Shown in pieces: positions 39,157-48,301 of a stretch of DNA of 64,000 bases; position 1 is the first letter of the stretch, and every line of letters starts with the position of its first letter. The stretch is from contig NZ_CP113948.1 in assembly GCF_026810365.1 (NCBI RefSeq), positions 2,939,001-3,003,000 on the forward strand, given 5' to 3'. Under the pieces are notes generated by a model, which ran no database searches, had not been told where the DNA came from, and saw nothing but the letters and a program-made list of their open reading frames with translations. The DNA comes from Flavobacterium praedii (GTDB taxonomy: Bacteria > Bacteroidota > Bacteroidia > Flavobacteriales > Flavobacteriaceae). The translations under genes and the position numbers were made by a program.

Positions 39157-40098
39157 ATGTCACACCTAGAACCAGAAGCTAAAATTTTTGCTTGTTCAAA
39201 AAGTGAATATCTTGCAGAGAAAATCGCAAAAGAATACGGTATCCCAATGGGAAAAGTTACCATATCTACTTATAGTGATGGTGAGTTTCAACCTTCTTAT
39301 GAAGAATCTATCAGAGGATTGCGTGTATTTATAGTATGCTCAACGTTTCCTACTGCCGATAATTTAATGGAATTATTATTGATGATTGACGCTGCAAAAC
39401 GTGCATCAGCAAGACACATTACCGCTGTAATACCTTATTTCGGTTGGGCAAGACAAGACAGAAAAGACAAACCAAGAGTTCCGATAGGAGCAAAACTAGT
39501 AGCCAATTTACTAGATGCTGCAGGAGCGACCAGAATAATGACCATGGACCTGCATGCTGATCAAATACAAGGTTTCTTTGAGAAACCAGTAGATCATCTT
39601 TTTGCATCCACAATCTTTTTGCCGTATGTAGAAAGTTTAGGTCTTGACAATTTAATGATTGCTTCACCAGATATGGGAGGATCGAAAAGAGCTTACGCTT
39701 ATTCTAAATTCTTAAATTCTGAAGTAGTAATCTGTTACAAACAAAGAAAAGCGGCCAATGTTATTGAAACAATGGAACTTATCGGAGAAGTAAAAGGCAA
39801 AAATGTAATCTTAGTAGATGACATGATTGATACTGGAGGAACTTTGGCGAAAGCCGCCGATTTAATGATCGAAAAAGGAGCCTTAAGCGTTAGAGCCATT
39901 TGTACACACGCCATATTATCAGGTGCTGCTTACGAGAAAATAGAAAATTCAAAATTATTGGAATTAATCGTAACCGATTCTATTCCGTTAAAGAAACAAT
40001 CTAACAAAATAAGAGTAGTGAGTTGTGCACCACTTTTTGCTGAAGTAATGCACATGGTACACCACAACAATTCAATTAGCGGGAAGTTTTTAATGTAA
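39157..40098 (+). CDS. prs: Ribose-phosphate pyrophosphokinase
   Basis: Cytoplasmic class I PRPP synthetase (313 residues) making phosphoribosyl pyrophosphate from ribose-5-phosphate and ATP for nucleotide, histidine and tryptophan synthesis. The flexible-loop/ATP region PYFGWARQDRKDKPR is at 93-107, the metal-binding DLHADQIQGFF at 131-141 and the PRPP-binding loop VILVDDMIDTGGTL at 217-230. rplY follows after 52 bp in the same direction, a pairing common in bacteria. Confidence 0.97.
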   Translation: MSHLEPEAKIFACSKSEYLAEKIAKEYGIPMGKVTISTYSDGEFQPSYEESIRGLRVFIVCSTFPTADNLMELLLMIDAAKRASARHITAVIPYFGWARQDRKDKPRVPIGAKLVANLLDAAGATRIMTMDLHADQIQGFFEKPVDHLFASTIFLPYVESLGLDNLMIASPDMGGSKRAYAYSKFLNSEVVICYKQRKAANVIETMELIGEVKGKNVILVDDMIDTGGTLAKAADLMIEKGALSVRAICTHAILSGAAYEKIENSKLLELIVTDSIPLKKQSNKIRVVSCAPLFAEVMHMVHHNNSISGKFLM

Positions 40099-40150
40099 TG
40101 CCCCCTAAACTAGAAAAAGAGTTTAATTAATAACTATATAAATTTTTACA

Positions 40151-40759
40151 ATGAAATCGATTACAATTAAAGGATCAGAAAGAGAAAGCGTAGGTAAAGT
40201 AGCAACTAAAGCCTTACGTAATGCTGGATTGGTTCCTTGCGTATTATACGGAGGAAGTCAAGCAGTTCATTTTTCAGCGGAAGTTATAGCTTTCAAGAAC
40301 TTGGTTTACACTCCAAACGCACACACAGTTGTGATTGAGCTTGGTGAAGGAAAAACGTACAGCGCAATTTTGCAAGACATTCAAGTTCACCCAGTATCAG
40401 ACAAAATTTTACACATTGACTTCTTTCAAATCCATGAGGATAAAGAAATCACTATGGAAGTTCCAGTAAAAATTGTTGGTAACTCAAAAGGAGTTATGGC
40501 AGGTGGAGATTTACGTTTAAACAACCGTAAATTAAAAGTAAGAGCTTTACCAAAAAATCTTCCAGATTTCGTTGAGGCTGACATTACACCTCTTGACATG
40601 GGTAACAAATTATACGTTACTAAAGTGCCAACGCCAAACTTCAAAATCATGCACCCAGACAATACAGTAATTTGTCAAGTGAAGATCTCTCGTGCCGCTA
40701 TGAAAGCAGCGCAAGAAGCAGCAAAAGCAGCAAAAGCTCCTGCAAAAAAGAAAAAATAA
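40151..40759 (+). CDS. rplY: 50S ribosomal protein L25/general stress protein Ctc
   Basis: Ribosomal protein of 202 residues that binds 5S rRNA. The N-terminal L25 domain (about 1-90; [28 protein letters not shown]) is followed by the TL5/CTC C-terminal beta domain (about 95-185) and an Ala/Lys-rich basic tail ending AKKKK. It is the second gene of a prs-rplY operon ended by a terminator. Confidence 0.96.
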   Translation: MKSITIKGSERESVGKVATKALRNAGLVPCVLYGGSQAVHFSAEVIAFKNLVYTPNAHTVVIELGEGKTYSAILQDIQVHPVSDKILHIDFFQIHEDKEITMEVPVKIVGNSKGVMAGGDLRLNNRKLKVRALPKNLPDFVEADITPLDMGNKLYVTKVPTPNFKIMHPDNTVICQVKISRAAMKAAQEAAKAAKAPAKKKK

Positions 40760-40780
40760 TACTTTTTCAATCTATATCAA

Positions 40781-40806
40781 AAGCATCAGTTTCACGACTG
40801 GTGCTT
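40781..40806 (+). terminator. Terminator of prs-rplY
   Basis: AAGCATCAGT (40781-40790) pairs with ACTGGTGCTT (40797-40806) with one G-T wobble and a 6-nt loop, followed by a run of nine T. Confidence 0.88.
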
Positions 40807-40839
40807 TTTTTTTGAATAGAAGCGAAAGATTAGGCATAT

Positions 40840-40925
40840 CAGAAAACAGGATTCCCGCTGTCCTTCCAAATCTTTTATTTTTCTAAGAAAAAATAAAAGG
40901 ATTTTCCTTCCCATCGGGGCTAAAG
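40840..40925. repeat. Palindromic intergenic repeat candidate
   Basis: Between rplY and pth (320 bp without a gene) lies a block with a CTTTTATTTTT/AAAAATAAAAG stem, flanked by GGATTCCCGCTGTCC on the left and CCTTCCCATCGGGGC on the right. Local GC content is higher than in the surroundings. Its form suggests a dispersed intergenic element. An apparent 61-codon minus-strand frame across it is not convincing. Confidence 0.45.
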
Positions 40926-41067
40926 AGAAACATAGTGTCCTTTTGAAAACATTCTTTAAATTAATTCCAAATTTCAAAATTTAGAATTTAAAATAATTTT
41001 ACCTTTTCTGTATTCTAATCCCTTGGTTCTTTTTTACTTGATTCTTTCCTCTTTATACTTTTTACAC

Positions 41068-41075
41068 TATTTTTG
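41068..41075 (+). promoter_or_regulatory. Promoter -7 element of pth
   Basis: TATTTTTG matches TAnnTTTG and ends only 4 bp before the chosen pth ATG. The transcript would then be nearly leaderless, or translation starts at the later ATG (41140). Confidence 0.4.
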
Positions 41076-41079
41076 CACC

Positions 41080-41751
41080 ATGATAAAATGGATAAAAAAC
41101 CTGTTTTCATCACCAAAAACAGTAACGAGAATCGATAACATGAAACTAGAGGTTCACGAACCCCAAAAAACAATAAATAACGTGAGTACTAAATTTTTAA
41201 TCGTAGGCCTTGGCAACATTGGCTCCGAATACGTAAATACCCGACACAACATTGGTTTCAAAGTCGTAGATTTTCTTGCCAAGAAGGAAGGACTTTCTTT
41301 CGAAACCGTAAAACTCGGCGCACTCGCCCAATACAAATTCAAAGGAAAAACCTTTTTACTGCTTAAGCCAAACACTTACATGAATCTAAGCGGGAAATCC
41401 GTAAAATATTGGATGGACAAAGAAAATATTCCTCTAGAAAATATTTTAGTTATTACTGATGATTTGAATCTTTCCTTTGGAACCATTCGCATCCGAAAAA
41501 AAGGAAGTGATGGTGGCCATAACGGACTCAAAAACATCAATCTTATTTTGAACACACAAGAATACACCCGCTTCCGATTTGGAATCAGCGATGAATTCAA
41601 AAAAGGACAACAAATTGATTACGTTTTGGGCGATTGGGACGATACCGAAAAGGCAAAACTTCCAGAAAGACTAGAACTCGCCTCTGAAATCATAAAATCT
41701 TTCGGAACAGCAGGTATAGAAAATACAATGACCACCTATAACGGAAAATAA
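41080..41751 (+). CDS. pth: Peptidyl-tRNA hydrolase
   Basis: Recycles peptidyl-tRNA dropped from ribosomes by hydrolysing the ester bond (223 residues from this start). Hallmarks are FLIVGLGNIGSEYVNTRHNIGF, with the conserved Asn and catalytic His of NTRHN, then KPNTYMNLSGKSV, the Asp of ITDDLNLSFG and GSDGGHNGLKNI. The enzyme core starts at about residue 38. The preceding basic, Trp-containing extension is longer than in most Pth proteins, so translation may instead start at 41140 (MKLEVHEP). Single gene with its own terminator. Confidence 0.93.
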   Translation: MIKWIKNLFSSPKTVTRIDNMKLEVHEPQKTINNVSTKFLIVGLGNIGSEYVNTRHNIGFKVVDFLAKKEGLSFETVKLGALAQYKFKGKTFLLLKPNTYMNLSGKSVKYWMDKENIPLENILVITDDLNLSFGTIRIRKKGSDGGHNGLKNINLILNTQEYTRFRFGISDEFKKGQQIDYVLGDWDDTEKAKLPERLELASEIIKSFGTAGIENTMTTYNGK

Positions 41752-41784
41752 AAAAAGGAGACAAACTTAATTGTCTCCTTTTTT
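41751..41784. terminator. Terminator between pth and metalloprotease
   Basis: AAAAAAGGAGACA (41751-41763) pairs perfectly with 41772-41784 around an 8-nt loop, with T-runs suitable for both convergent genes. Confidence 0.88.
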
Positions 41785-41802
41785 TATACGTTTAATACTT
41801 AA

Positions 41803-44481
41803 TTAATTCACAATAATCTTAGATGATCCTTTTCGATCGCCATCAACAACGGTAACAATATAAGTTCCAGAAGGAACATTTTCTAATTGTACATTTTGAA
41901 TAAAATCCCCAGTATTTTTAAACTTTTTATTGTAAATTTTTCTACCCAATAAATCCGTTACAAAAACTTGAATATCTGATGCATTAGAACTTGTAAAACG
42001 AACAGTAAAATTACCAGTATTCGGATTTGGGTACAATACAAAATCATTGATTTCAAAACTAGACGTTGCAAGAGTAGCATAAGAACTCGAACAAATCTTT
42101 AATGTAGCTGTATTTATTGTGCCTGTATCACCTACTCCAGTATCCCTAAACCTCAATTTCCAAGTTCCCCCTGGATTCTCTCCATTAAAAGCAGATAATA
42201 CTCCTGCAGGAACAACTGTTTGATTGGTAGTAGAACCACATTCCAGAGCTCCTCCTAAATCATCATACGTTAAATCTAAAGTAGTACTTGTTGCACCACA
42301 TGACTTATCAAATAATTTAACTATAGTTCCTGATGGACTTATTATATCAATTTGAACATCCGAAATGTAGGTATGGGTAAAATTAACGTTGAAATTTACA
42401 TCAGTAATTTCAGAAGTGGATGCTGGGACCACTATCGTTTTTTCAGAATAAGTTGCCGATTCTGGTATAGCATAACCACCAGCAAAAACATAAGAATTAC
42501 ATAAAGTCGTAACACTATAACCCAAAGAAAAAGGTTTTCCGTTTACAGCATAATACACATTGGCGGTAGGTTCAATCAGAATTCTACAATTTTTAGCAGC
42601 CGTCAAAGGAGCGGTTATTACTTCGGAGCCATCATTTGGTGTATTAGTTGCTAAAAATACTGGAAATGTCAAACCTCCATCAGTAGATAACTTAATATTC
42701 ACATTGGCAGATCCAGCTAACGAATTTGTTCCATTAACACTCCAATTAATTGTTTGTGAAGAACCCAAAACCCAACTAGAATCGGAGATGTTTTGCGAAG
42801 TTATTGCAAAAGGACCTTTGTTGCCATCAACAGTCACAACCATAGCATCTGTGTTCGTTTGTCCTAAACCCAAAATTGCATTATCTCTTCCTGTCAAAAC
42901 AAAATTTAAACTTCTACCGACATTCGAAACTGATTCCCAAGTTGTAAACAATTGACCAGCCAAAACTTTAGAATAGTCAGGGAAATAACGTTTGGAAACC
43001 GTACTCGGCACTAAAGACCTGAAATTTGGTCCGGCAGGTTTTGCACCATAAGCAATACTATTTGCAACACTTTCATTGGTAGTAGCGGAGTCATTCTGTT
43101 CCCAACAATACGTCATGGTGTTTCCATTAGGATCGGATCCACTTCCATTCAAAACAAAAGCAGTACTTTTTGGAATTATATAATCCAAACCTGCATTGAC
43201 AGTTGGAGTTTGATTGACTAAAGTTGTATTTACACCACATTTTGAAGCCAAATTATCCTGTATTTGCAAAATACTAGCATAAGCAAAATAATCATCGGAT
43301 TGACTTTGAACATCGTAATCAGTTATTCCCGCATACCCCATAATTGTTGAACCACTACCAGGCTCAACACTTACTCCAGTTGGTTCTACAACATTGGAAA
43401 AAGTATGATTCGCGCCCAATTGATGACCCATTTCATGTGCTACATAATCAATGTCAAAAGAATCACCTTCAGGTTTACCATTGGATGGAGATGTAAAGCC
43501 ACTTCCTTTACCTGCGGGAACAGAAGTAGTGGGACCCACACACACACAACCAATACATCCAGCATCGCCGGCACCGCCAGAATCACCAAACAAATGACCA
43601 ATATCATAATTAGCATTACCAATAGTTGCAGTTAAATTATTTTGTAATTCTAGATTCCATGCACCATTAGCTCCAGCTGTAGGGTCAGAATAAGGGTCTG
43701 TAGCGGCATTGGTATATACAATCAAATTATTATTAGCAATAATTTCCAATTTCAGCGCCAAGTCTTTATTAAAAACCCCGTTTACTCTTGTCATTGTTGC
43801 ATTCATTGCTGCCAAAGCTTTCGCAACTGTTCTCCCAAAATATGTAGTATATTCTCCCGTGCAAGACAAAGCCAGACGCATCGTTTTAAATACACCATTA
43901 TTAGATTTTAAATTTGTTGCTTTTTTTACTAAACTACTATTCAAAGCAACATCAACAGTTTTACAAGTTAAGGGTAAATCTCCTTTGTTTCTGTATTTAG
44001 ACGTTTTAACGATATAATACGATTTGTTTTCGGTTGAAGGTTCAATAAATTCGGATCCGCTGTCTCCTCTCAAAACCATTGTTTGAATTCCATTTGGAGA
44101 AACGCTAAAGTTAATCGATGCTTTTGGATCAGAAATACCAATACCCGAATAAGCACGAATTTCAGGATACTTTGCTTGAAGTTCAGGTGCAAAATTTGAA
44201 GATTCCACCACTGTAAATTGCTCCATTTTTCCATTACTGTTCGGAATTGAAACAACAACACTGTTCCCTGTTGCAGCTCCTGAATGAAGGTTTGCTAAAG
44301 ATAGCTTGAACTCTGTTTCATTTAATGCATACAATCGTTGCTCTCCAAATCGAGAATTAGTGTCCTCTCTTTGTGAAAGCTCTTTTTGTGAACTATTCAC
44401 TTCTGTCCATAAAGACTTGACTTGGGAATGGGCCGAACAAAAAATTAAAAAAGCAGTCAAACAACTAAAAATTCTCATCAT
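41803..44481 (-). CDS. Secreted reprolysin-type zinc metalloprotease with P-domain and T9SS sorting domain
   Basis: Extracellular protease of 892 residues from ATG 44481 (the next codon is also ATG). Signal peptide ends AHSQ; a propeptide of about 170 residues follows. The metzincin zinc site HEMGHQLGANH has ligands H349, H353 and H359 and catalytic E350, and the Met-turn follows at STIMGY. A proprotein-convertase P/homo-B-like domain (about 680-800; YISDVQIDIISPSGT, NPGGTWKLRFRD) precedes the type A sorting domain (LYPNPNTGNFTVRF). An in-frame start 16 codons upstream precedes the signal peptide and is rejected. Nutrient proteolysis is the likely role. Confidence 0.92.
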   Translation of the reverse strand: MMRIFSCLTAFLIFCSAHSQVKSLWTEVNSSQKELSQREDTNSRFGEQRLYALNETEFKLSLANLHSGAATGNSVVVSIPNSNGKMEQFTVVESSNFAPELQAKYPEIRAYSGIGISDPKASINFSVSPNGIQTMVLRGDSGSEFIEPSTENKSYYIVKTSKYRNKGDLPLTCKTVDVALNSSLVKKATNLKSNNGVFKTMRLALSCTGEYTTYFGRTVAKALAAMNATMTRVNGVFNKDLALKLEIIANNNLIVYTNAATDPYSDPTAGANGAWNLELQNNLTATIGNANYDIGHLFGDSGGAGDAGCIGCVCVGPTTSVPAGKGSGFTSPSNGKPEGDSFDIDYVAHEMGHQLGANHTFSNVVEPTGVSVEPGSGSTIMGYAGITDYDVQSQSDDYFAYASILQIQDNLASKCGVNTTLVNQTPTVNAGLDYIIPKSTAFVLNGSGSDPNGNTMTYCWEQNDSATTNESVANSIAYGAKPAGPNFRSLVPSTVSKRYFPDYSKVLAGQLFTTWESVSNVGRSLNFVLTGRDNAILGLGQTNTDAMVVTVDGNKGPFAITSQNISDSSWVLGSSQTINWSVNGTNSLAGSANVNIKLSTDGGLTFPVFLATNTPNDGSEVITAPLTAAKNCRILIEPTANVYYAVNGKPFSLGYSVTTLCNSYVFAGGYAIPESATYSEKTIVVPASTSEITDVNFNVNFTHTYISDVQIDIISPSGTIVKLFDKSCGATSTTLDLTYDDLGGALECGSTTNQTVVPAGVLSAFNGENPGGTWKLRFRDTGVGDTGTINTATLKICSSSYATLATSSFEINDFVLYPNPNTGNFTVRFTSSNASDIQVFVTDLLGRKIYNKKFKNTGDFIQNVQLENVPSGTYIVTVVDGDRKGSSKIIVN

Positions 44482-44669
44482 AATACTAAAATTGATACAC
44501 AAAATTAATTCATTTGCAATGGAATACACAACGATTTAAAAAATGATTTAACTAATTAAGCAAACAAAAGTTATATGCAATAACTCCAATTATAAAACTC
44601 CAACTCCAATTAAAGACCCACAGTGCTTAAAATTGGAACTTCTTATTCTTCTTTTTAAAATAGATAGTA

Positions 44670-44677
44670 TAAATTTG
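44670..44677 (+). promoter_or_regulatory. Promoter -7 element of ribF
   Basis: TAAATTTG matches TAnnTTTG, 22 bp before the ribF start codon. Confidence 0.6.
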
Positions 44678-44699
44678 CACAATATTAAAAACAAGTATT

Positions 44700-45644
44700 T
44701 TGAAGATTTTTCATTCTATAAACGATTTCCACATTGGTTCTGGAGAAAACATAAAAAAGACAATCCTTACACTAGGTACCTTTGACGGTGTTCATTTTGG
44801 ACATAAAAAAATACTGGAAAAACTAACTCAAAGTACAGAAAACGATAAATACGAAAGTTTAGTACTGACTTTTTTTCCGCATCCCAGAATGGTTTTACAA
44901 GAAGACTCCGATATAAAACTTCTCAATACCCTAGAAGAAAAAATCGCCTTATTGGATAAGATAGGAATTCAAAATCTAGTCATTCATCCTTTTGATGAAA
45001 ATTTTTCAAGATTGACTGCTGAAGAATTTGTGAAAAATATACTAGTTGATCAATTTCATATTCATAAAATAATAATTGGACACGACCACCGATTTGGTCG
45101 CAACAGAACTGCCAATATTAAAGATTTAATTGCCTTTGGAAAAGAATATGATTTTGAAGTTGAAGAAATATCAGCACAAGAAATAAATGAAGTCTCCGTT
45201 AGTTCTACAAAAATACGTCAGGCACTTGACGATGGTAATGTAGCTCTGGCCAATAAATATTTAGGCTATGATTATTCACTAACTGGTATTGTAACTAAGG
45301 GTAAACAATTGGGGAGAACTATTGGTTTTCCTACCGCCAATTTAAAATTAGAAGAAAATTTTAAGCTCATTCCTAAAAATGGTGTTTATATAGTTAAGAG
45401 TACTATCAACTCCAGAATAGTTTTGGGAATGATGAATATTGGATTTAACCCTACAGTTGAAGGAAATAAGCAAACAATCGAAATTAATTTTTTCGATTTT
45501 GATGAAAATTTATACGGTCAAAAAATAACCGTTTCCATACTAGAAAGAATACGATCGGAACAAAAATTTGACTCCATAGCGCTTCTTTCAGCGCAATTGC
45601 AAAAGGACAAAAAAACGGCTTTGGCCTATTTTGAAAATCAATAA
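44700..45644 (+). CDS. ribF: Bifunctional riboflavin kinase/FAD synthetase
   Basis: Makes FMN and FAD from riboflavin (314 residues). The FAD-synthetase nucleotidyltransferase domain (about 1-185) shows TLGTFDGVHFGH at 24-35, IIGHDHRFGRNR and SSTKIRQAL. The riboflavin-kinase domain (about 190-310) shows GRTIGFPTANL and NGVYIV. The start appears to be TTG at 44700, since no in-frame ATG precedes the nucleotidyltransferase motif and the usual N-terminus KIFHSINDF follows directly. Divergent from the metalloprotease. Confidence 0.94.
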   Translation: MKIFHSINDFHIGSGENIKKTILTLGTFDGVHFGHKKILEKLTQSTENDKYESLVLTFFPHPRMVLQEDSDIKLLNTLEEKIALLDKIGIQNLVIHPFDENFSRLTAEEFVKNILVDQFHIHKIIIGHDHRFGRNRTANIKDLIAFGKEYDFEVEEISAQEINEVSVSSTKIRQALDDGNVALANKYLGYDYSLTGIVTKGKQLGRTIGFPTANLKLEENFKLIPKNGVYIVKSTINSRIVLGMMNIGFNPTVEGNKQTIEINFFDFDENLYGQKITVSILERIRSEQKFDSIALLSAQLQKDKKTALAYFENQ

Positions 45645-45674
45645 AATTGTAATGTAGACTGGATACAATTTTAT
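45641..45674 (+). terminator. Weak AT-rich hairpin at the ribF stop
   Basis: ATAAAATTGTA (45641-45651) pairs with TACAATTTTAT (45664-45674) and is followed by a T-rich stretch. It overlaps the ribF stop codon. The stem has one G-C pair only, so terminator function is uncertain. Confidence 0.35.
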
Positions 45675-46139
45675 ATTTTAAAAACTATATGCTTTAAAGT
45701 TTATTAGAAAAATAAAATAGTTTAACCCGTTGGATACAATAAAAATTTAACCACATTAAATCATAGATTAATGCTAAATTGACTAAGAATAAATAGAAAT
45801 AGCATTATTTCACGCGTAGAATTGCTATTTTAATAGTTAAACGTCTATTTCTTTCTTTTAAAAAATATAAATTCTATGTTTCTTCTATGTTTGCGAAGTT
45901 ATCGATTTTAATTATTAAAGTCAATAAATTTGAGTAATGAAGTGAAAAGGAATGAGAGAACATATGTATTTAAATAGTTCAAAGAAATATATTGACACAT
46001 AGAAAAATCCTCATTCTTTTTTATCTTTTAGAGCCTGAACAGAATGTAAGAAATTAGACAAGTTTTAATATCCAGAATATCCAATTAGGAGAAAAGACAA
46101 AGGAAAATTCATCACTTTATAAATTTAAACTTTAAAGTT
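45675..46139. other. Gene-free region upstream of the IS110 transposase
   Basis: AT-rich DNA with no credible ORF. It contains fragments such as AACCACATTAAATCATAG and CTATGTTTCTTCTATGTTT that resemble degenerate dispersed repeats. The left end of the IS110-type element must lie near its right part, but that family lacks terminal inverted repeats and the boundary cannot be placed. Confidence 0.5.
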
Positions 46140-47189
46140 ATGAAAGAATTAAAACAAGTAGTAGGAATTGATGTAGCTCAAAAAGAATTAGTGGTTACTT
46201 TAGGTAGAATGTTTGAAGATTTATCAATTGAATTGTATGCTTACAAGGTTTTTAAAAATACCGAGAAAGGATTTGTTGGACTATCAGATTGGGTAAAAAA
46301 AGTATCTAAAGCAGAGTTAAAAGTTGTTTACGTAATGGAAGCTACGGGTGTTTATCATCAAAAATTTGCTTACTATTTAGATAAGAATAGTTATGAGGTT
46401 TGTATCGTATTACCGAACAAAATAAGCAATTACATCCGAACTTTAGACATTAAAACCATTACTGATAAAACGAGTTCACAAGCTATTGCTCGATTTGGAT
46501 TGGAACGGAAATTAGATTTATGGAATCGCCCCAAAAGTGTTTATAAAAACTTACAGCAGCTAACCAGAGAACGCAATCAGATTGTTTCAGAGCGAGTTAT
46601 TGTAAAAAATCAATTGCACGCAGAAGAATCAGAAGCCGAGCCAAATGAGAATAGTTTAAACCGTATAAAGGCAAGAATCAGATTCTTAAACAGTCAGGAA
46701 AAAGAGATTAAAAAAGACATTAGTGCTATAGTAAGAAGTGATGAAAATTTAAAAAAAGAAATAGATATCATTTGCACATTGCTAGGAGTTGGAGAGTTAA
46801 CAGCTGTAATTGTTTTGGAAGAAACTAATGGTTTTGAACTGATAAGGAATAAAAGACAATTAACAAGTTATGCAGGTTTAGATATAAAAGAAAAGCAATC
46901 GGGTACATCAATAAAAGGAAAACCTCGAATTTCAAAAAAAGGAAATAGAAGTTTGAGAAAAGCGATGCACTTTCCAGCATTGGTAGCTGTAAAATGGGAT
47001 GAAAATTTCAGAGAATTATATGCCAGAATAGTATCAAAACACGGCATAAAAATGAAAGCCTTGGTAGCTGTTCAAAGAAAAATACTAGAAATGATTTTTA
47101 TTGTATTCAAAAACAAAACCACATACGACAAAGAATATGAAAACAAAAAACAAGCACAAAAAAATAGTGTGCAAACACAAAAGGTTTAA
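46140..47189 (+). CDS. IS110-family transposase
   Basis: DEDD-type transposase of 349 residues. The N-terminal RuvC-like domain has GIDVAQKEL (D11), VMEATG (E67) and TDKTSSQAIARFGLE (D109). The C-terminal transposase_20 domain has LLGVGELTAVIVLEE, LTSYAGLDIKEKQSG and KGNRSLRKAMHFPA. The fourth acidic residue, normally three after D109, reads Ser here (S112); this may be a variant shared by a Bacteroidota subgroup rather than a defect. The length is normal and the frame is intact. Confidence 0.92.
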   Translation: MKELKQVVGIDVAQKELVVTLGRMFEDLSIELYAYKVFKNTEKGFVGLSDWVKKVSKAELKVVYVMEATGVYHQKFAYYLDKNSYEVCIVLPNKISNYIRTLDIKTITDKTSSQAIARFGLERKLDLWNRPKSVYKNLQQLTRERNQIVSERVIVKNQLHAEESEAEPNENSLNRIKARIRFLNSQEKEIKKDISAIVRSDENLKKEIDIICTLLGVGELTAVIVLEETNGFELIRNKRQLTSYAGLDIKEKQSGTSIKGKPRISKKGNRSLRKAMHFPALVAVKWDENFRELYARIVSKHGIKMKALVAVQRKILEMIFIVFKNKTTYDKEYENKKQAQKNSVQTQKV

Positions 47190-47402
47190 ACACGCTATAG
47201 AGTCTAGTTCTAGGACTGACTTAAAAACAAAATTATAAAAAATATAGATTAAATTTTGAAATCAACACAAAATCTATGAGGTAAAAAATAATTTCAACCA
47301 AAGTGTTAATAAAACTAAACATAGACCAAAAGTCAATAATTTTAGTTGGCAGACAGAATTAACAAGGTTGTTGTTGCAGTTATAATTAATTCAAGTTGCT
47401 AG

Positions 47403-47414
47403 TTTGCAAAGCAT
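47403..47414 (+). promoter_or_regulatory. Upstream arm of a start-codon hairpin in the IS982 element
   Basis: TTTGCAAAGCAT is complementary (11 of 12) to ATGCTTTGTAAA at 47471-47482, which contains the transposase start codon. The predicted -7 element at 47438-47445 lies between the arms, so only read-through transcripts from outside would carry both arms. Confidence 0.55.
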
Positions 47415-47437
47415 AAAAAAACAAAGCAGAGGTTTAG

Positions 47438-47445
47438 TAAATTTG
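47438..47445 (+). promoter_or_regulatory. Promoter -7 element of the IS982 transposase
   Basis: TAAATTTG matches TAnnTTTG, 25 bp before the transposase ATG. Confidence 0.6.
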
Positions 47446-47470
47446 TTTTGCGAACCAATAAACAGAACCA

Positions 47471-48301
47471 ATGCTTTGTAAAGACAAAATTATATCAATT
47501 TTTTGTTTAATAGATGATATTTTAAAAGGAATTAATCACATAGAAGATGTAAGAAGACAAGTTAGCGATAGCGAAATTATCGTTACTGCCATTGTTTCTT
47601 CAACAAGTTTTTATGGTAATCATTCCTCGGCTATTAAGTTTATGAAGCAATATGGATTCATACCCAATATGTTGGATAAAAGTAGATTCAACAGGTTATT
47701 GCATAAAATAGGTACACTTCTATATGAGTTATTTGAGATTGTAAGTTCTTATTATAAAGACTTTTGCTGTGAAATGCATTACATTATAGATTCTTTTCCA
47801 GTTGCCGTATGCAACAATATGCGCATTGCAAACTGCAAGATTCTTAAAGAAAAAAAGTGGAGAGGTTATACTGCCAGCATGCGAAATTATTTTTATGGGG
47901 TTAAGGTACAATTACTCACTACAAAAGATGGAATTCCTATAGCTTTTCATTTTACACCAGGAAAAACTGGTGATGCAAAAGCATTGGGCAAAATGATTGA
48001 TAAATTACCTGCAGAAGCCTCATTATATGGCGATAGTGCCTATACCGATTATGGGTTAGAAGATTTTGCTATAGAGAGAAAATGCGTCTTTTTAAAGATT
48101 CAACGCAAGTCAAATGCTAAGAGGATAGATACATTGGAACAAAAAAATGAAAAACTAAAAATGAGGAAAAGAGTAGAAACAGCAATAAGTGACATCAAGA
48201 AAATGTTTCCAAGAACAATACACGCAGTAACCTTAGAGGGATTTCTAATAAAGTTAACTCTGTTTGTCTTTGGACTACAATTAAATAAATCGATTAACTA
48301 G
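47471..48301 (+). CDS. IS982-family transposase
   Basis: DDE transposase of 276 residues, full length. Catalytic triad candidates are D107 in HYIIDSFPV, D188 in LYGDSAYTD and E236 in VETAISDIKK. The family-typical KEKKWRGYTASMRNYFYGVKVQLL and PGKTGDAKAL are present. The start codon lies in the second arm of an inverted repeat and the stop lies in the right terminal repeat. Confidence 0.94.
   Translation: MLCKDKIISIFCLIDDILKGINHIEDVRRQVSDSEIIVTAIVSSTSFYGNHSSAIKFMKQYGFIPNMLDKSRFNRLLHKIGTLLYELFEIVSSYYKDFCCEMHYIIDSFPVAVCNNMRIANCKILKEKKWRGYTASMRNYFYGVKVQLLTTKDGIPIAFHFTPGKTGDAKALGKMIDKLPAEASLYGDSAYTDYGLEDFAIERKCVFLKIQRKSNAKRIDTLEQKNEKLKMRKRVETAISDIKKMFPRTIHAVTLEGFLIKLTLFVFGLQLNKSIN

Noticed and set aside
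40792..40977. 61-codon minus-strand open frame between rplY and pth
   Set aside because: It runs through the rplY terminator and a palindromic intergenic element; no family resemblance.
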